From assembly GCA_000149265.1 (NCBI GenBank), contig CH003412.1:343961-407960 (forward strand): a stretch of 64,000 nt of DNA. The letters are read 5' to 3'. Source of the DNA: Ciona savignyi. Taxonomy: Eukaryota > Chordata > Ascidiacea > Phlebobranchia > Cionidae. The translations under genes were made by a program, and so were the position numbers. Below are positions 38,393-50,000 of the stretch, piece after piece (positions within the stretch are counted from its first letter, which is position 1; the number at the start of each line of letters is the position of its first letter). Below the pieces are notes generated by a model. It made no database searches and was not told the origin of the DNA. It saw only the letters and a list, made by a program, of their open reading frames with translations.

Positions 38393-38694
38393 GTCCGGCC
38401 CTTGGTCTAGCGGTTAAGTGCGTCGCCTTTTTAATCGAAAGGTTGCAGGTGCGAAACTGATCGCTAGCTAATCGGTTGTGTCCTTGGGAAAGGCACTTTA
38501 CGGACATTGCCTGAACCCAGCGGATTAATGGGTTCTACCAAATTGAAGGAACGTGTTTATCATATACAACACACTGCAATAGCGCCGGTAACCCGACGAT
38601 GGGCGCGAGGTGATCTGACGATTGCCCGTGTTTTAACCCCCTTGGTTTTCCCATTCACGGGGATAAAAATGAATATCCTATCCTATCCTATCCT
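38393..38694 (+). repeat. Full-length family-1 SINE with (TATCC)n tail
   Basis: The head has an A-box (TGGTCTAGCGGTTAAGTGCG) and, after GAAAGGTTGCAGGTGCGAAA, a B-box, as in a tRNA. The body has TGTGTCCTTGGGAAAGGCAC, TTGCCTGAACCCAGCGGATT and GGTAACCCGACGATGGGCGC. The tail is GATAAAAATGAATATCC followed by TATCC units. A Pol III-transcribed retroposon is the natural reading. It resembles the Ciona composite SINE known as Cics-1 as far as I can remember; that match needs a search. Confidence 0.8.
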
Positions 38695-38699
38695 AAATA

Positions 38700-39405
38700 A
38701 AGCTAAATTCGAAAAACAGACATTAGTTTTTCATGGCTTCGGGAAATCCCCCAAGAGTTTACTACATAACTTTATGTTTTACATATGTGGGCCATGTTAT
38801 CTAACAATTATTTAAAGTTTAAATCCGATTTGACGACTCCTTGTTGTTGGAGATATTCTTGCGATGTGACATGTCTGTCACAATCATGATTCAGGAACAT
38901 ATCTTCGGTTTTAAGAAAAATACCATAAGTAAATGTTTTCTTTCTTTTAAAATTGCCACAGAGTGACTAAAGGACTAACTTTTTACCAATCTTGATCAAA
39001 TTTAGAGCAGTCGTTTATGCGCTATGCCCAAAAAAGCTATTTTTTAGAAAAAAATACCGTTTCGGGGTTGAAGGTCTCAGGAGAATTTCCCTAGATTAAT
39101 CACCCAAAACTTTGGTTTTTGCATATTTAGACAAAGTTGTCTAACAAACGACAAAGTTCCATTGCGATTCCATTACTCCTTCTGGTAGATGTTGGACGTA
39201 ATGCCATGCTTGTCAAAATGATGATTTGAGAACAAAATCTTATTTTTTATAGTATTTCCTTGGGTAATATTTTTTATTTTTGCTAATTGTTAAATCAGTG
39301 ACTAATGTCCTTACATTCTACCAAATCTGATTAAAATTGGAGCAGTTGTTCAAGCGCTATATGCCCAAAAAAGCTATTTTTTTAGAAATAAATGGGACCC
39401 ATAAT
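38700..39405 (-). repeat. Tandem array of roughly 335-bp repeat, array 2 (inverted)
   Basis: The reverse of array 1: GTCACAATCATGAT at 38879 and its variant at about 39213 are 334 bp apart. CATTGCGATTCCATTACTCC and GCTATGCCCAAAAAAGCTA are in the same relative order, reversed. It ends AAATGGGACCCATAATT at 39390-39406. About two units are present. It begins directly after the SINE tail. Confidence 0.7.
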
Positions 39406-39483
39406 TAATTTAAATTATATACTTGCATGATTTTTCTTCAACCTCCTCCGACTATTTTATAAGGGTCCCTTTATTTTGTACAG

Positions 39484-39546
39484 GGCCGCTAGGTCCGCTT
39501 GGTCCAGCGCTAGGTCCACTAGGTCCAGCGCTAGGTCCGCTAGAGG
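39484..39546 (+). repeat. 21-bp tandem microrepeat, three units
   Basis: The unit is close to GCGCTAGGTCCACTAGGTCCA, itself made of two GCTAGGTCC-like halves. It occurs three times in a row with few changes and is GC-rich in AT-rich surroundings. Confidence 0.6.
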
Positions 39547-41294
39547 GACCGTTTTATAACAATGGTTTTTGTAAAACTATTAATTTTTTGTCTTAGCGAT
39601 GTGTTAAACTATGATGATACACCATGGGCCGTTCCTCACGCGGCGCGCAACAACCGACAATTCATGCTAACCAATAACACACTAGTTAAAGGTATTTTTA
39701 AATCAGTTAATTATCTTGATCGGTGTGGAAAACATTACCGCTAATCGCAGTAAAGAGCCCAGACAAAGCGAAACAAAACCTGCAGATCGCGTCATAAAGT
39801 TGGTTAACAGACGGAACCCCTTTTCCTATTTTGTTATGTGCGAATTTCTTTTGGAACCAAGGGACACATCTTGTTTTGTGCGTTTTTAAGCAAATTTATA
39901 GAATGCATAATCCTACAAAAGCATAATGATTACCAATTCTATATAAGCAGAACTCTAAGAATTAGATTAGTTAAATTATCTTGGTTGGCGGAAAAGTATT
40001 GGAGATGGTTAAAAGATATATAACTTCGCAATGTTAATTACCTATCACCATTTTATTGTTACCAACATGGATTGAAACTTCTCATTCTTTATTTTATCTA
40101 ACTTTAACCTTATCAAATTAGATAAGTTTGATAAATCAGAACTTTAACAGCACAGGGCTAAACAGGTATTTTTTTTAAAAATACGATAACGACAACACTT
40201 TTCTACGATATTTATAATTAACACACTAAAATAGATTGCCCCTCTATAAACTGGGCCTGTCACGGAAGACTTCCTCAGATAATGCCGCCACCTTTTAATA
40301 TTAAGACTACTTGGCATAACAAAGTATACGTCCACTTATTGGCATGTCAGTGTTTTGCATTTTAATAAGGCGTCTCTGTACATTAGAACATATTGCTTGG
40401 CAGCGTGATCCGGCAAAGTTCGCTGACGTTTTGGCACTAGAGTCCTTATTCTAAAAGACAACTTTAAGCGTTTCACTAATATCCTCTCAATCTCTCCAGT
40501 GCAAATTGGCCTATTAAAAAGTGTAAAATTTATCGTCACCAATATTGTATATATTTATATCGATGTCACGGGCGAATAAGATCGCTACAGTATTCTCTTT
40601 TTTCCCACCATTTCAGAAGAAAGCTCGTTTTTTACCTTCTGCTCATTATCGTTAATTAATCGGTCCTTTGAAACTTTTAGTTATTGTTAAGATGTGTATT
40701 ATGTATTTTGGCTCCTGTTCAGTCACAATTTGGTACATATTGTTTTTTATTTCTTAAATTAGTAAATTTGTGATCATTTAATTGTACGTACATTTTTCCT
40801 TAGAAAACCGTCCTTTCAAGACTTTTATTCCCGTCAATTTTTAAATAAATTCATCAAGTTTTGGACAATGACGCGTTATTTAAAACTCTAAATGAGAGAC
40901 GGCGTCTAATCATACTGCAACTTCTCACAAAGACAGGTGTTAAGAGCCAGCACCTAGTCGGGAAGTTACAAAAAGGTTTGTTGTTCACTTAAAATCCAAC
41001 CACAGCAATTGTTAGGTTTCTTATGGCCTGCATCTAAAACTAGAATTTGCAATCCCCTCCGAAATGTTGCTTATACATTTCGAACCGGTACCTTTTCGAA
41101 GATTGGGACATTTTTATCAACAAAACAGCTGGAAAATCAATCCTAACCTTTATTTAACAAAGCTTTCCTTAACTATTATAAAACTGCAGAGCTTACAATA
41201 CATAATGAGGAAATCTGACCAAGACTGCTACCAATGGTACCAAGATTGGAAAATCACCGCCAATTGTTATTTGGAAAAATCACTTACACTAGAC

Positions 41295-41603
41295 CAGGGG
41301 TTCTTAACCTTTTTTTGTCTCGTTTACCCCTTTTCGAATGAAAAAAGTATAATTTACCCCCATCTTCTTGGTGGCCCTTTGTCAAGAAAAGTAAAGCAAA
41401 TCTTTTCGTTTTTTTACCAGGGCACATATCAAAATAGTTTTTTTAGTTATTAAAAACTACAGTAAACACACAAGAATGTAAAAGTGTTCTTTTAATACTA
41501 ACTGACACACAATTTCAACAGTCAATCAGTGAGACTTTGTTCTTGTTTTCCACGAAATTTATCCCTTAAATCGGTAAAATTTACCCCTGGTTAAGAACCC
41601 CTG
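41295..41603. mobile_element. hAT-type MITE, 309 bp, with perfect 8-bp target duplication
   Basis: Ends CAGGGGTTCTTAACC and GGTTAAGAACCCCTG are inverse to each other. CACTAGAC is duplicated at 41287-41294 and 41604-41611. Interior repeats such as TTTACCCC occur near both ends. Non-autonomous. Confidence 0.9.
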
Positions 41604-41611
41604 CACTAGAC

Positions 41612-41980
41612 GCTATATCACTCGTCAGATCCGCCCGCGCGCAGAAATTAATCTTCAAGGATTTGAGATTCGAAACTGGTCGTTGTTAGTTGGTTGTGTC
41701 CTAAGCAAGACAATTAATGGACATCGTCTAAACGCTGAAGAGTGATGAATTCTTCTCAAACTGAAGAAATGTCTTAATTATAAACAACGAACAATATTCC
41801 AATTACAAAGGGGTTAATTGGGGATGAAGAAGCATCGTTGAAACAATGTCTGAAAAGAGGACCATCACTAAAGACTGATACACTCCATTGCCTTTGCCAC
41901 CGCTTACAGTATTTTGTGAAAGCCGCTTGGTTTTGGCATTTACGGGGATAAACATGAATATCCTATCCTATCCTATCCTA
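41612..41980 (+). repeat. Family-1 SINE (forward, diverged) with (TATCC)n tail
   Basis: Carries GATTCGAAACTGGTCG, GGTTGTGTCCTAAGCAAGAC and the tail ACGGGGATAAACATGAATAT followed by CCTAT units. It contains extra bases in the middle compared with the copy at 38393. Confidence 0.65.
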
Positions 41981-44900
41981 CTACAATATGCAAGCAAACT
42001 TGGAAGGATGGCTTTTCGCCGCTGTTATGTATGATCATGGACTTTGCTATTAGTAAATGACGTGACTTTGGTTCATTATATAATCTTGTGGGCAGGGTTT
42101 CAGCAACATTATAATGTTATGTTTATTTAGTATTTTTCCTTAAACCGGTTGCAAACCTATAGCCTTCGTAAAAAACAGAAGTCCTAAGAAGTATTGTATG
42201 TATATGCGTTGTCGAAATAGCTGACTTTGTACGGTTGATGGTTGCATCACACAGTCCTTAATGGATCAATTAGTCCGCGATCCATTTGTCTTTTACTGGA
42301 CATGAATAGTATGAAAAAAAGTAATTGTCACGGTAGGTAAATGCGTGTGATGCACCAACCCAGCAGGAAATAAGTAAATTAAGTTTTTGTTTTGGCCTTC
42401 CTGCTTTAAGTTTTATTGTAAGGTGATTGAGTTTATTTAAACGTAATAATATACAGCACCAGTTTAGGCACGAACACGAAGGAAATGATACAAATGTGTT
42501 AAAGTAAAGTTAAACTGAGTTAACCCGATATATTAAACCTAGCGGGTTACAATCGAGTAAATACGGTATTTAATGTATTATAAAATCAGGCAAAACTACA
42601 CTCAACACACATTTAACTTCATTTTTTTGCTGTTATAACCCATGGGCTGAGATCGCTTTTGTATAGACTTAGTACAAGTATTGGTCGCGATAACGGTAAA
42701 ACAACCGAACACTTTTTCACTGGGTTTATTATTGAAAAAATTATGTGTCATTTACACCACATCTTAAAACTGCTTTGTTAGATCGTATATAAAATAAGGG
42801 AGTTTTTCTTCTAACCAATCAGACACAAAGGAATAGAGAAAGAATGGAGATCGTTACGTTGGCAATATAAATACGCAATTGTAAATAGTGCGTCAGCAGC
42901 AAGGTCATACAACAATTGAAATCATTTTATTATTTTTTTCTTTTTGTTTTTTTTAAACCCCATCAGCCGGATGCCATAAGTCATTTTAGGCAAGTCCAAA
43001 GGACCTACGCTTTCTTTACCACAAAAATAGTTAACTTAAAGTTTACCCGTGCTATTGCAAGGCTGATCCTGCCTTTTCGTAGGATATCTTTTTTTATACG
43101 GTACGGTATATATAAAGTAGTTTTGTGATTAGCAGTGCTGTATACCGATTGCAATTTCCGTACTGTAATTTAAAGCAAGTGTATCAATCAACCTATTTGG
43201 ATTTAAACAAATAGGAATAAGGCCGGGCCTAAACGGAGATTAAGCCATACCTATTTTTATTTTGGTTTCTTAGTATAACATTGAGCTATACGTAGCGGTG
43301 GGATACTTATGTTTGTCAGGTTGTATCCAGTGAATGTGAAAACGCAGTAAGCTCGAATCATAAATCCACTAAGTTTAGAGTTTTAGACGTTTCGATAAGA
43401 GCTTTCGTTTAGTTTTGTCGGCAACATATACCACACATTTTTAGCTTAGAGCCAACGCTCCAAGTCTTAAGCCGACGCTCCGAAACGTAATAATAATACA
43501 CTTCAATAGCTTCGGTACTTCGACAATGAGCACAAGTTGATCTGAAAGCCAAAGCTCCATGTCTAAAGCCAACGAGTATAAACCAGTGAGCTATAGGCGG
43601 TGAAATTAAAATGACTGGAAGATAATTTTCTATGCAACTTGAAACGGCACGTGTAGAGTAAGAGTACAATGGGTAATTTTTAGTGGGTAATTTGTAATAG
43701 ATACATCGCAAAATCTTCTTTTATATTTTAAATATTGTGTTTCGTTTTGCCGAGGACCCTAAATTACATCCTTTTAGGTGGACATGAGCCTTAAGCAAGT
43801 TTTCTGGCCACCTTTCAGTTTCCTTTGGTATCTGCTGGTTTTAAGTGTTTAAGCTGAATCATGCACGTGATACAAATGCATTATATTTCTAACTTAGTTT
43901 TATAATTGCCCTGAGTAAACATGGTTATTTTTAGCTAATTTATTCCCTTAGTTTATAGTATACTTGGCCTTTCTAGAAACAAATTTCTGCAAAACGTTTT
44001 TAGTTTAAATCAACCATTCTAGTCCTGAGATATCGCTAATAAAAATTGCTCCAAAAATGTCATTTGCCATTTTGTATTTTATGATCTCCCAAGAATACAC
44101 CTCGCCTCCAAATTGACAGTGCAGTTTTTTACATTTTAGCTGAAATCTCTGAAAGTTCCAAAAAATATATATAGGAAAAACAAACAAGTCAATACATGAC
44201 GTTTTTTAAACGGGAATCGGGATATTTGATTTGCTTTTGCTAAGCATTACTGAATACTATTCTTAATACCAGTGCTTTATTAGTTAGAGACATCACCTCA
44301 CGTCACTAATTAGTAAGTTACAGCAGATATATACACACCAGTATTTTATTGTTATGTTCACACAATGTGTTTGACAAGTGTGTCAGCTACTTTTCCACTC
44401 CGTGATTTTTTATTAGGGGTGTTAATATTATGCCAAACACTTTAATAATTTACACGGATGTTATCTATATACTTCGGTAAGTACGCACCTGAAACTGTAA
44501 AAACCTTAGTATAACTTATTTAACGGTATTATTCTTTTTTTTCACTTTTTTCCACGCTTCACCAGCCAACCGTTGTTATGATTGAAAAGTATGTGACTTT
44601 ATAATATTTCTAAGTGCCTAAGCTTTTTTACAAACCTCACACAAGAAATCCCCATCCTACGACCAGTTGACGATTACTTCCTGTCTACTGTTGTTACAAT
44701 AAGCAACAGTACAGCATGTGTGCCGACTGTTTGCTTGATTAAGTAGTTTAAACAGGTTAGGTCTGCTGTTGTTTCGCGATATGCCCTCTGGTGCAATAGG
44801 AAAGCTTAGTATATAAAGTCATATAACAAAACACTTGTAATTGTGCCCGTACAGTGAAAAGGGTGGCAATATAGTTAAATCGTGTGAATGTGGTTTATTT

Positions 44901-45641
44901 ATAGTCTGCAGACAACATAGTGCTTTCAGAACGCGGAAATTCCATCCATTAGTTGCTATATATATACCCGGTATTTTGGTTATGCTGTCTAATGTCAAAT
45001 AACATGTTATTCGTACATCGTTTAATTATGATTAAATAACTAGTTCAGTTTCAGTTTGGTATTTAGAGTTGTTTATTGGGTATACCTTTGACCAGATTAA
45101 CCAGGCCTGGTGGTTTGTGTGTTTAAGTCGCTGTATACATATCAAGTGTCCAACGACGCCTTAAAAACAAGAAATACAATCTTCTCGGTCGTGACTACAA
45201 ATCTTTTACCAAGCTATTCTATCAGAGTGCTATCAGTTAACCAGGATAGGCGTGACGTAGGCGGGGTTTTTCCCTTGTACGTTTTGGTTGGAATTTTTTT
45301 CTTGCGAAAGTTTGACTGAACACTTGGACAAACAAACAACAACAAAACGTCCTCTGTAGAATCAGCTATAAAACGTTAGGTTAGCGTAACTAAGCTTGAG
45401 TATATGACGACACGCACAGAAAGAAATAGAACAATGGATAGCGATATATATTAGCTATGGCAGTACAGCAGAATGAATAATTAGCGCTGACAATAGGTGA
45501 TTGTTAGCACCCGATATTATAACAAATAATGAATTTATTTACATTTAAAGCTGTTTATGTCCAATAAAACTTTATTTAACCATTTTACAGCATCAATTTA
45601 ACGCTGGTGTTTAAAGTATAATATTCTTGTAAGCTATTCTA

Positions 45642-45649
45642 TGACGTCA
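45642..45649. promoter_or_regulatory. CRE-type palindrome TGACGTCA
   Basis: Exact CREB/ATF consensus 1.4 kb upstream of the transglutaminase start codon. Sequence match only. Confidence 0.25.
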
Positions 45650-47018
45650 CAAATTCTTTTCGTGTCAGCTGCTAAGTTGGCAAAAATGGTAGTCAAGTGG
45701 CTGCACTTTTATACCGTGAATAATTATATACTCGTGTTTTAACTACCTAAGTTTTGCCGTTTTTTCTTGCTTGTTCGTATATTATAATCTATTATTTCAT
45801 TGAAAATGTAAAGCGATATTTTAGGTTGTTATTAAATTTGAAACATCATATATTTTACTCGCGGTTTCGTAAAGCGTTGTCACGTTTTGGGTTAATGTAA
45901 TAATTGAGCAATGCCAGGTTAGACATACCCTGTGATTGTTATTTGTAGTTATTTTATGCCTCGAATTATTTTTTAGGATATATCTTAATGCCATGTACTA
46001 TTTGGATATATGGCGTTCAATATAAACAGGCGCACATAGATATTGCAAAACATTGGAAACTACGACAAACCAAAAATAACTTAGTTTAACAACCTTGTAG
46101 CTAGAACTGTTTTACTCTTGGTAAATAACAAAAGTATTTTTACATCGGAAAACTACCGCTATTAAAATGTTTTACATATATATGACTTAGGGAGTTTTCT
46201 CTGTTCATAGAAAAAAACAACCCAATTTTCGGTTTCTGCTATACGTGACAGCGCAAGTGGTACATTTATTGTATATAATTAATTTTCGCTAAAACGCGTA
46301 GGCGTCAAATAATAATTGGCAGTAATAAAGAGGAAGTGACGATCCAGTGCCAATGCTATAAATTGCAGCCTTTTATTTTCTACACCCATTCTGTTGCTGT
46401 ACCATTATCTTTACCACTGTGTTTTTTCAAACCTTTTGTTTAAAGCATACTGTTAAATAAATATCAACACGCCAGTTTACGCGTTAGGTAATCAGTCAGT
46501 GGTGTGCATGAGAGTCCGGGTCAGTCGTTGCAGAAAATATTTTAAATATTTGTTTACAGATGAATTAGTGGTGTGATTTGCCTATCGGCAACTAATTCAG
46601 CTTCGTACCCAAATGTAATATAGGAATAATTTTCTCTAATAAGCCTCTGCCTGTCACCCAATCTCACCCTCGTTAGTATTTTTACGCTTTATTCTCGGGA
46701 ATAGAGCAATACACAAAGGTAGTCAACCTCCCTGCCAAATTCCCCGTATTACTGCGTTTCACCGTTATAGGTCCAATGAAATGTGTTGACGTTTCTACTG
46801 TTATGTTTAAGCTGATGAATATACTAGATACTAGGTTCATACGACACCCGCTAAGTGGCTTGCCCAAGGACAAAATCGACTGGCCAGCGGCAACAAACTA
46901 GGTATTATTGATCGCTTCCAATGTCTGCAGTTTTAGTACTATTTTTTAAACATATTTTTTTGCCTTTTACCTTTAGCATTTCTTAAGATTTGCATATTTG
47001 CTTTAAGTCACTGAAGAA

Positions 47019-50000
47019 ATGGGCAATAATACTTCAAAAGAAGAAAAGGGTAAGTTGTATTTGTTTATAACCTTGTAAATGATTTTTTGTATATGTTTTT
47101 TTTGTATATGTTCTGATTTTATGTATATGTTTTATATTGTGCTATAGGCCGCCGGATGTACAGGCGCAGCGGTTCGGTAACATGAGCCCAAGATGACATG
47201 TAATTGGCCGTGTTTTAATGCGCGTTTTTGCCAGAAATACACCTTGGCATACAATTTATTAAAATATGTTTACAATTTGAGGTTTTATTAAATATTGCGG
47301 TTAAAAATGTTAAATTCATGCTGTATTCTGTCTTGATATTATGGTTTAATATTAAACAACATCGGATCTTTCAATTCGCCAATAAAATCTTTATGTTAAA
47401 TTCTATAATTATATCCGCTGTCGTTATTATAATTCTTCTGTCTAGACGTGCGTGTTTTTTCAGATGATGTAATCCTAAATTAAAATTTGCATACCAAGTG
47501 ATTTTAGTATATTGTGCGCGCAAGCAAATCACGTTTAAACAGTGGTGAACGATGCAAGCGCAATTGTTATTGGTGGCCACCATTTTAAATGTTTATGGCT
47601 GTCAGTGTTCCATAAACTGGTAGTTGACGCATGCCCTCTATGAATCCACCTCTGTAAATTGTAAATGTATTGCGTTTGACTTCTCACAAACCGTTGGCAC
47701 GTAACCGCCTATTGCTTCCTGTATTTTCAACTCGCTTCGGTTCTACATCTTATACATTTAGCTTGCTACGTTAGGTTCATGACTAACTGACAAATCGGTG
47801 AACCGTTTTTCGGCAATTGTTCTGTAAGTTCAAAATAATGGCTTACTGAGGTTAAAATGTACTCAGATTAAAGTCTGAAGATTTTGCTTAACAGTAAATG
47901 ATGCGTAGCTAAAATTTAGGATAAAATGTATATACATAACATATAAATTATAACTGGCCCCAAATATACGAAAACATTTGAACTTGTATTATTATACACA
48001 TTAGGTGTAGTCATATTGTAATTGCTGGCGGAGTGATCGCGCCTATGCTGTAAGGTCAACTCGATTTTACCCCGGTATAACATTTAAGTCGAATGACACA
48101 ATTCCCTTGCGAGATAATCGCTTTACCAGAGCCATCTGTCTAAGCCCGTTGACAGCACGCCGAAGCCAATTTAAAATTATATTACGTTATGAAGTTCATT
48201 TCATACTTGTAGCAGTACCCAGAGCAGTATATACCTTCATATCGTACTTAATCGCCTTCAACAGTATTATGCCTAGAACTAGCCGCCGTCGTTGGTTTGT
48301 TATTGGTAAGGTTGTTTTCGAAAAAAATATATAGGCAAACGTACAAGATGCTGATAATTTGTGTTTACAGATGCTGAAAACGCAGAAGAGGTCAATGAGT
48401 TTTTGGACGAACACCCGAAGTTCTTGGGCGAATACATTGACCGAAACCCTCATCTGCTTGAAAATTATGTAGTCGATAATGTCGACGAGGAAACGGTGAA
48501 AAAATGGTTGGACAAAGTAAGCGGTCCGGCACCGGGTAAGTAGAAGTGAATCGTTGCAAGACTTAAGAAAATAGATTTTATTGTCTATTTTTGTGAAAGT
48601 TTCGCAGCAAATACTTCCTCATCTGATAAGCTGTTGATGTGTAATGATTTTTTGAGTGACGTCTAGCATTAGAAACCTTTTGCAGCTGTTTTACACGGAA
48701 AGTGTAATTGCATCGACTATATATATAACAGGACGAAACATTCGTAAGCCGAAAGAAATCAACAGGGAGTTACGTGTTTCTGCTGCGGCGTCATAAAATG
48801 ACCATTTGAATATGTTGATGCATAATATTTTGCATGTTTGTGTGTTACGTTTAATAAACCAACCTAGAAAGTGTACGTTTAATATGCTTTTTGAACGAAA
48901 GAATTTACTTTACATGAAAAGTGGTACCTTTAACTCAAGCAAATACATGATTTTATTAACGAATTGAAACAAGCAATGTTAAATATGAAGTAACACAAAA
49001 GGCTGTATTAAAATATATAAATTCGGATATGAGTAGGTTGCTGATGTGCCACGCTTCTGTTAAAAAAACCTAAATTAAACAGCTGAAGTTCTTCAAATTC
49101 TGCGCGTGGATTATAAAAAAGTGAAGAACTGTGCGGATCACCACACAGCGAGCTACATCCACAACAGTCTTGTTATCCGAAGAGCTGCAATCTTCGAACT
49201 TGGATTAATCTTCAGAAACCGACCATTTTTGCCGGCGAAAGACGAAATAGTTCTGGAATTTTCGATTGGTAAGAAAATTTCAATTTGTGTTTTTGTCCAT
49301 ATGTTTATGTGGTATTGATTTCGTTTTTAGCCCCAAAAAACTGCTATAGATTTTAACTCAAGGAAGTTTTAATCACAATTGAAAAAAGAGTCCGTGGCTT
49401 CATGGGACTGTATAAATTCAGTAGATTATTGTCAAAAGCTAAATAAGAAACAAAACATCCAGCATACATCAAGTTTGTTTTTGATTCTATTTTGAATTTT
49501 TCCTTTTTTACTGTTCCTAATTGTCACTTATCGTCACTAAGTCCGTATTTTCAAAAAAGGTCGTGGTATATGAATCGGTCGCTTTAACCATTCGGCCAGA
49601 GCAGCGTTCCGAATTTAAACATGTATTTTCGGACTTAGTTTTCGAATCCATTATGAGCTCGTTACCAAGACCGAATTTAAAAAAATTACTTATATCAAAC
49701 AGGAACGAACCCAAGCGCCTCAAATGGAACCAAAATCCGTGTGCCGGTTGGCGATTCTATCCAAGGCAGCAAGTGGACATGCATGAAGATCAACCAGGAC
49801 GATGTTGCGAAGGAGGTCACCGTCCAGGTGAACGTTCCCGCGGATGCGATCGTCGGCCGCTACAAGCTAACTGTGGAGGTGTCGAGCCAATTGAAAGATT
49901 CAAAGAAAACGGAGCGCAAATCAAAGCCGGATGTCCTTGTTCTGTTTAACCCGTTCAAGCCAGGTTAGTTGCCTAATTTTGGGTCAGTAATGTTGCACAA

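Larger units (their letters stand above)
39547..47018. other. Gene-poor stretch upstream of the transglutaminase gene
   Basis: About 7.5 kb with only short open frames, none with family similarity and none joined by plausible splice sites. Recognisable contents are a hAT MITE (41295-41603), a forward SINE (41612-41980) and an imperfect 20-bp repeat (GCCAACGCTCC type, about 43445-43580). There is a CRE consensus at 45642-45649. It may hold distant promoter elements or non-coding exons of the transglutaminase gene. Confidence 0.4.

Noticed and set aside
41064..41453. 129-codon plus-strand open frame
   Set aside because: Half of it lies inside the hAT MITE at 41295-41603; no similarity in the rest.
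49521..49949. 142-codon plus-strand open frame
   Set aside because: Starts in a tRNA-like repeat and crosses into transglutaminase exon 4 in the wrong frame.
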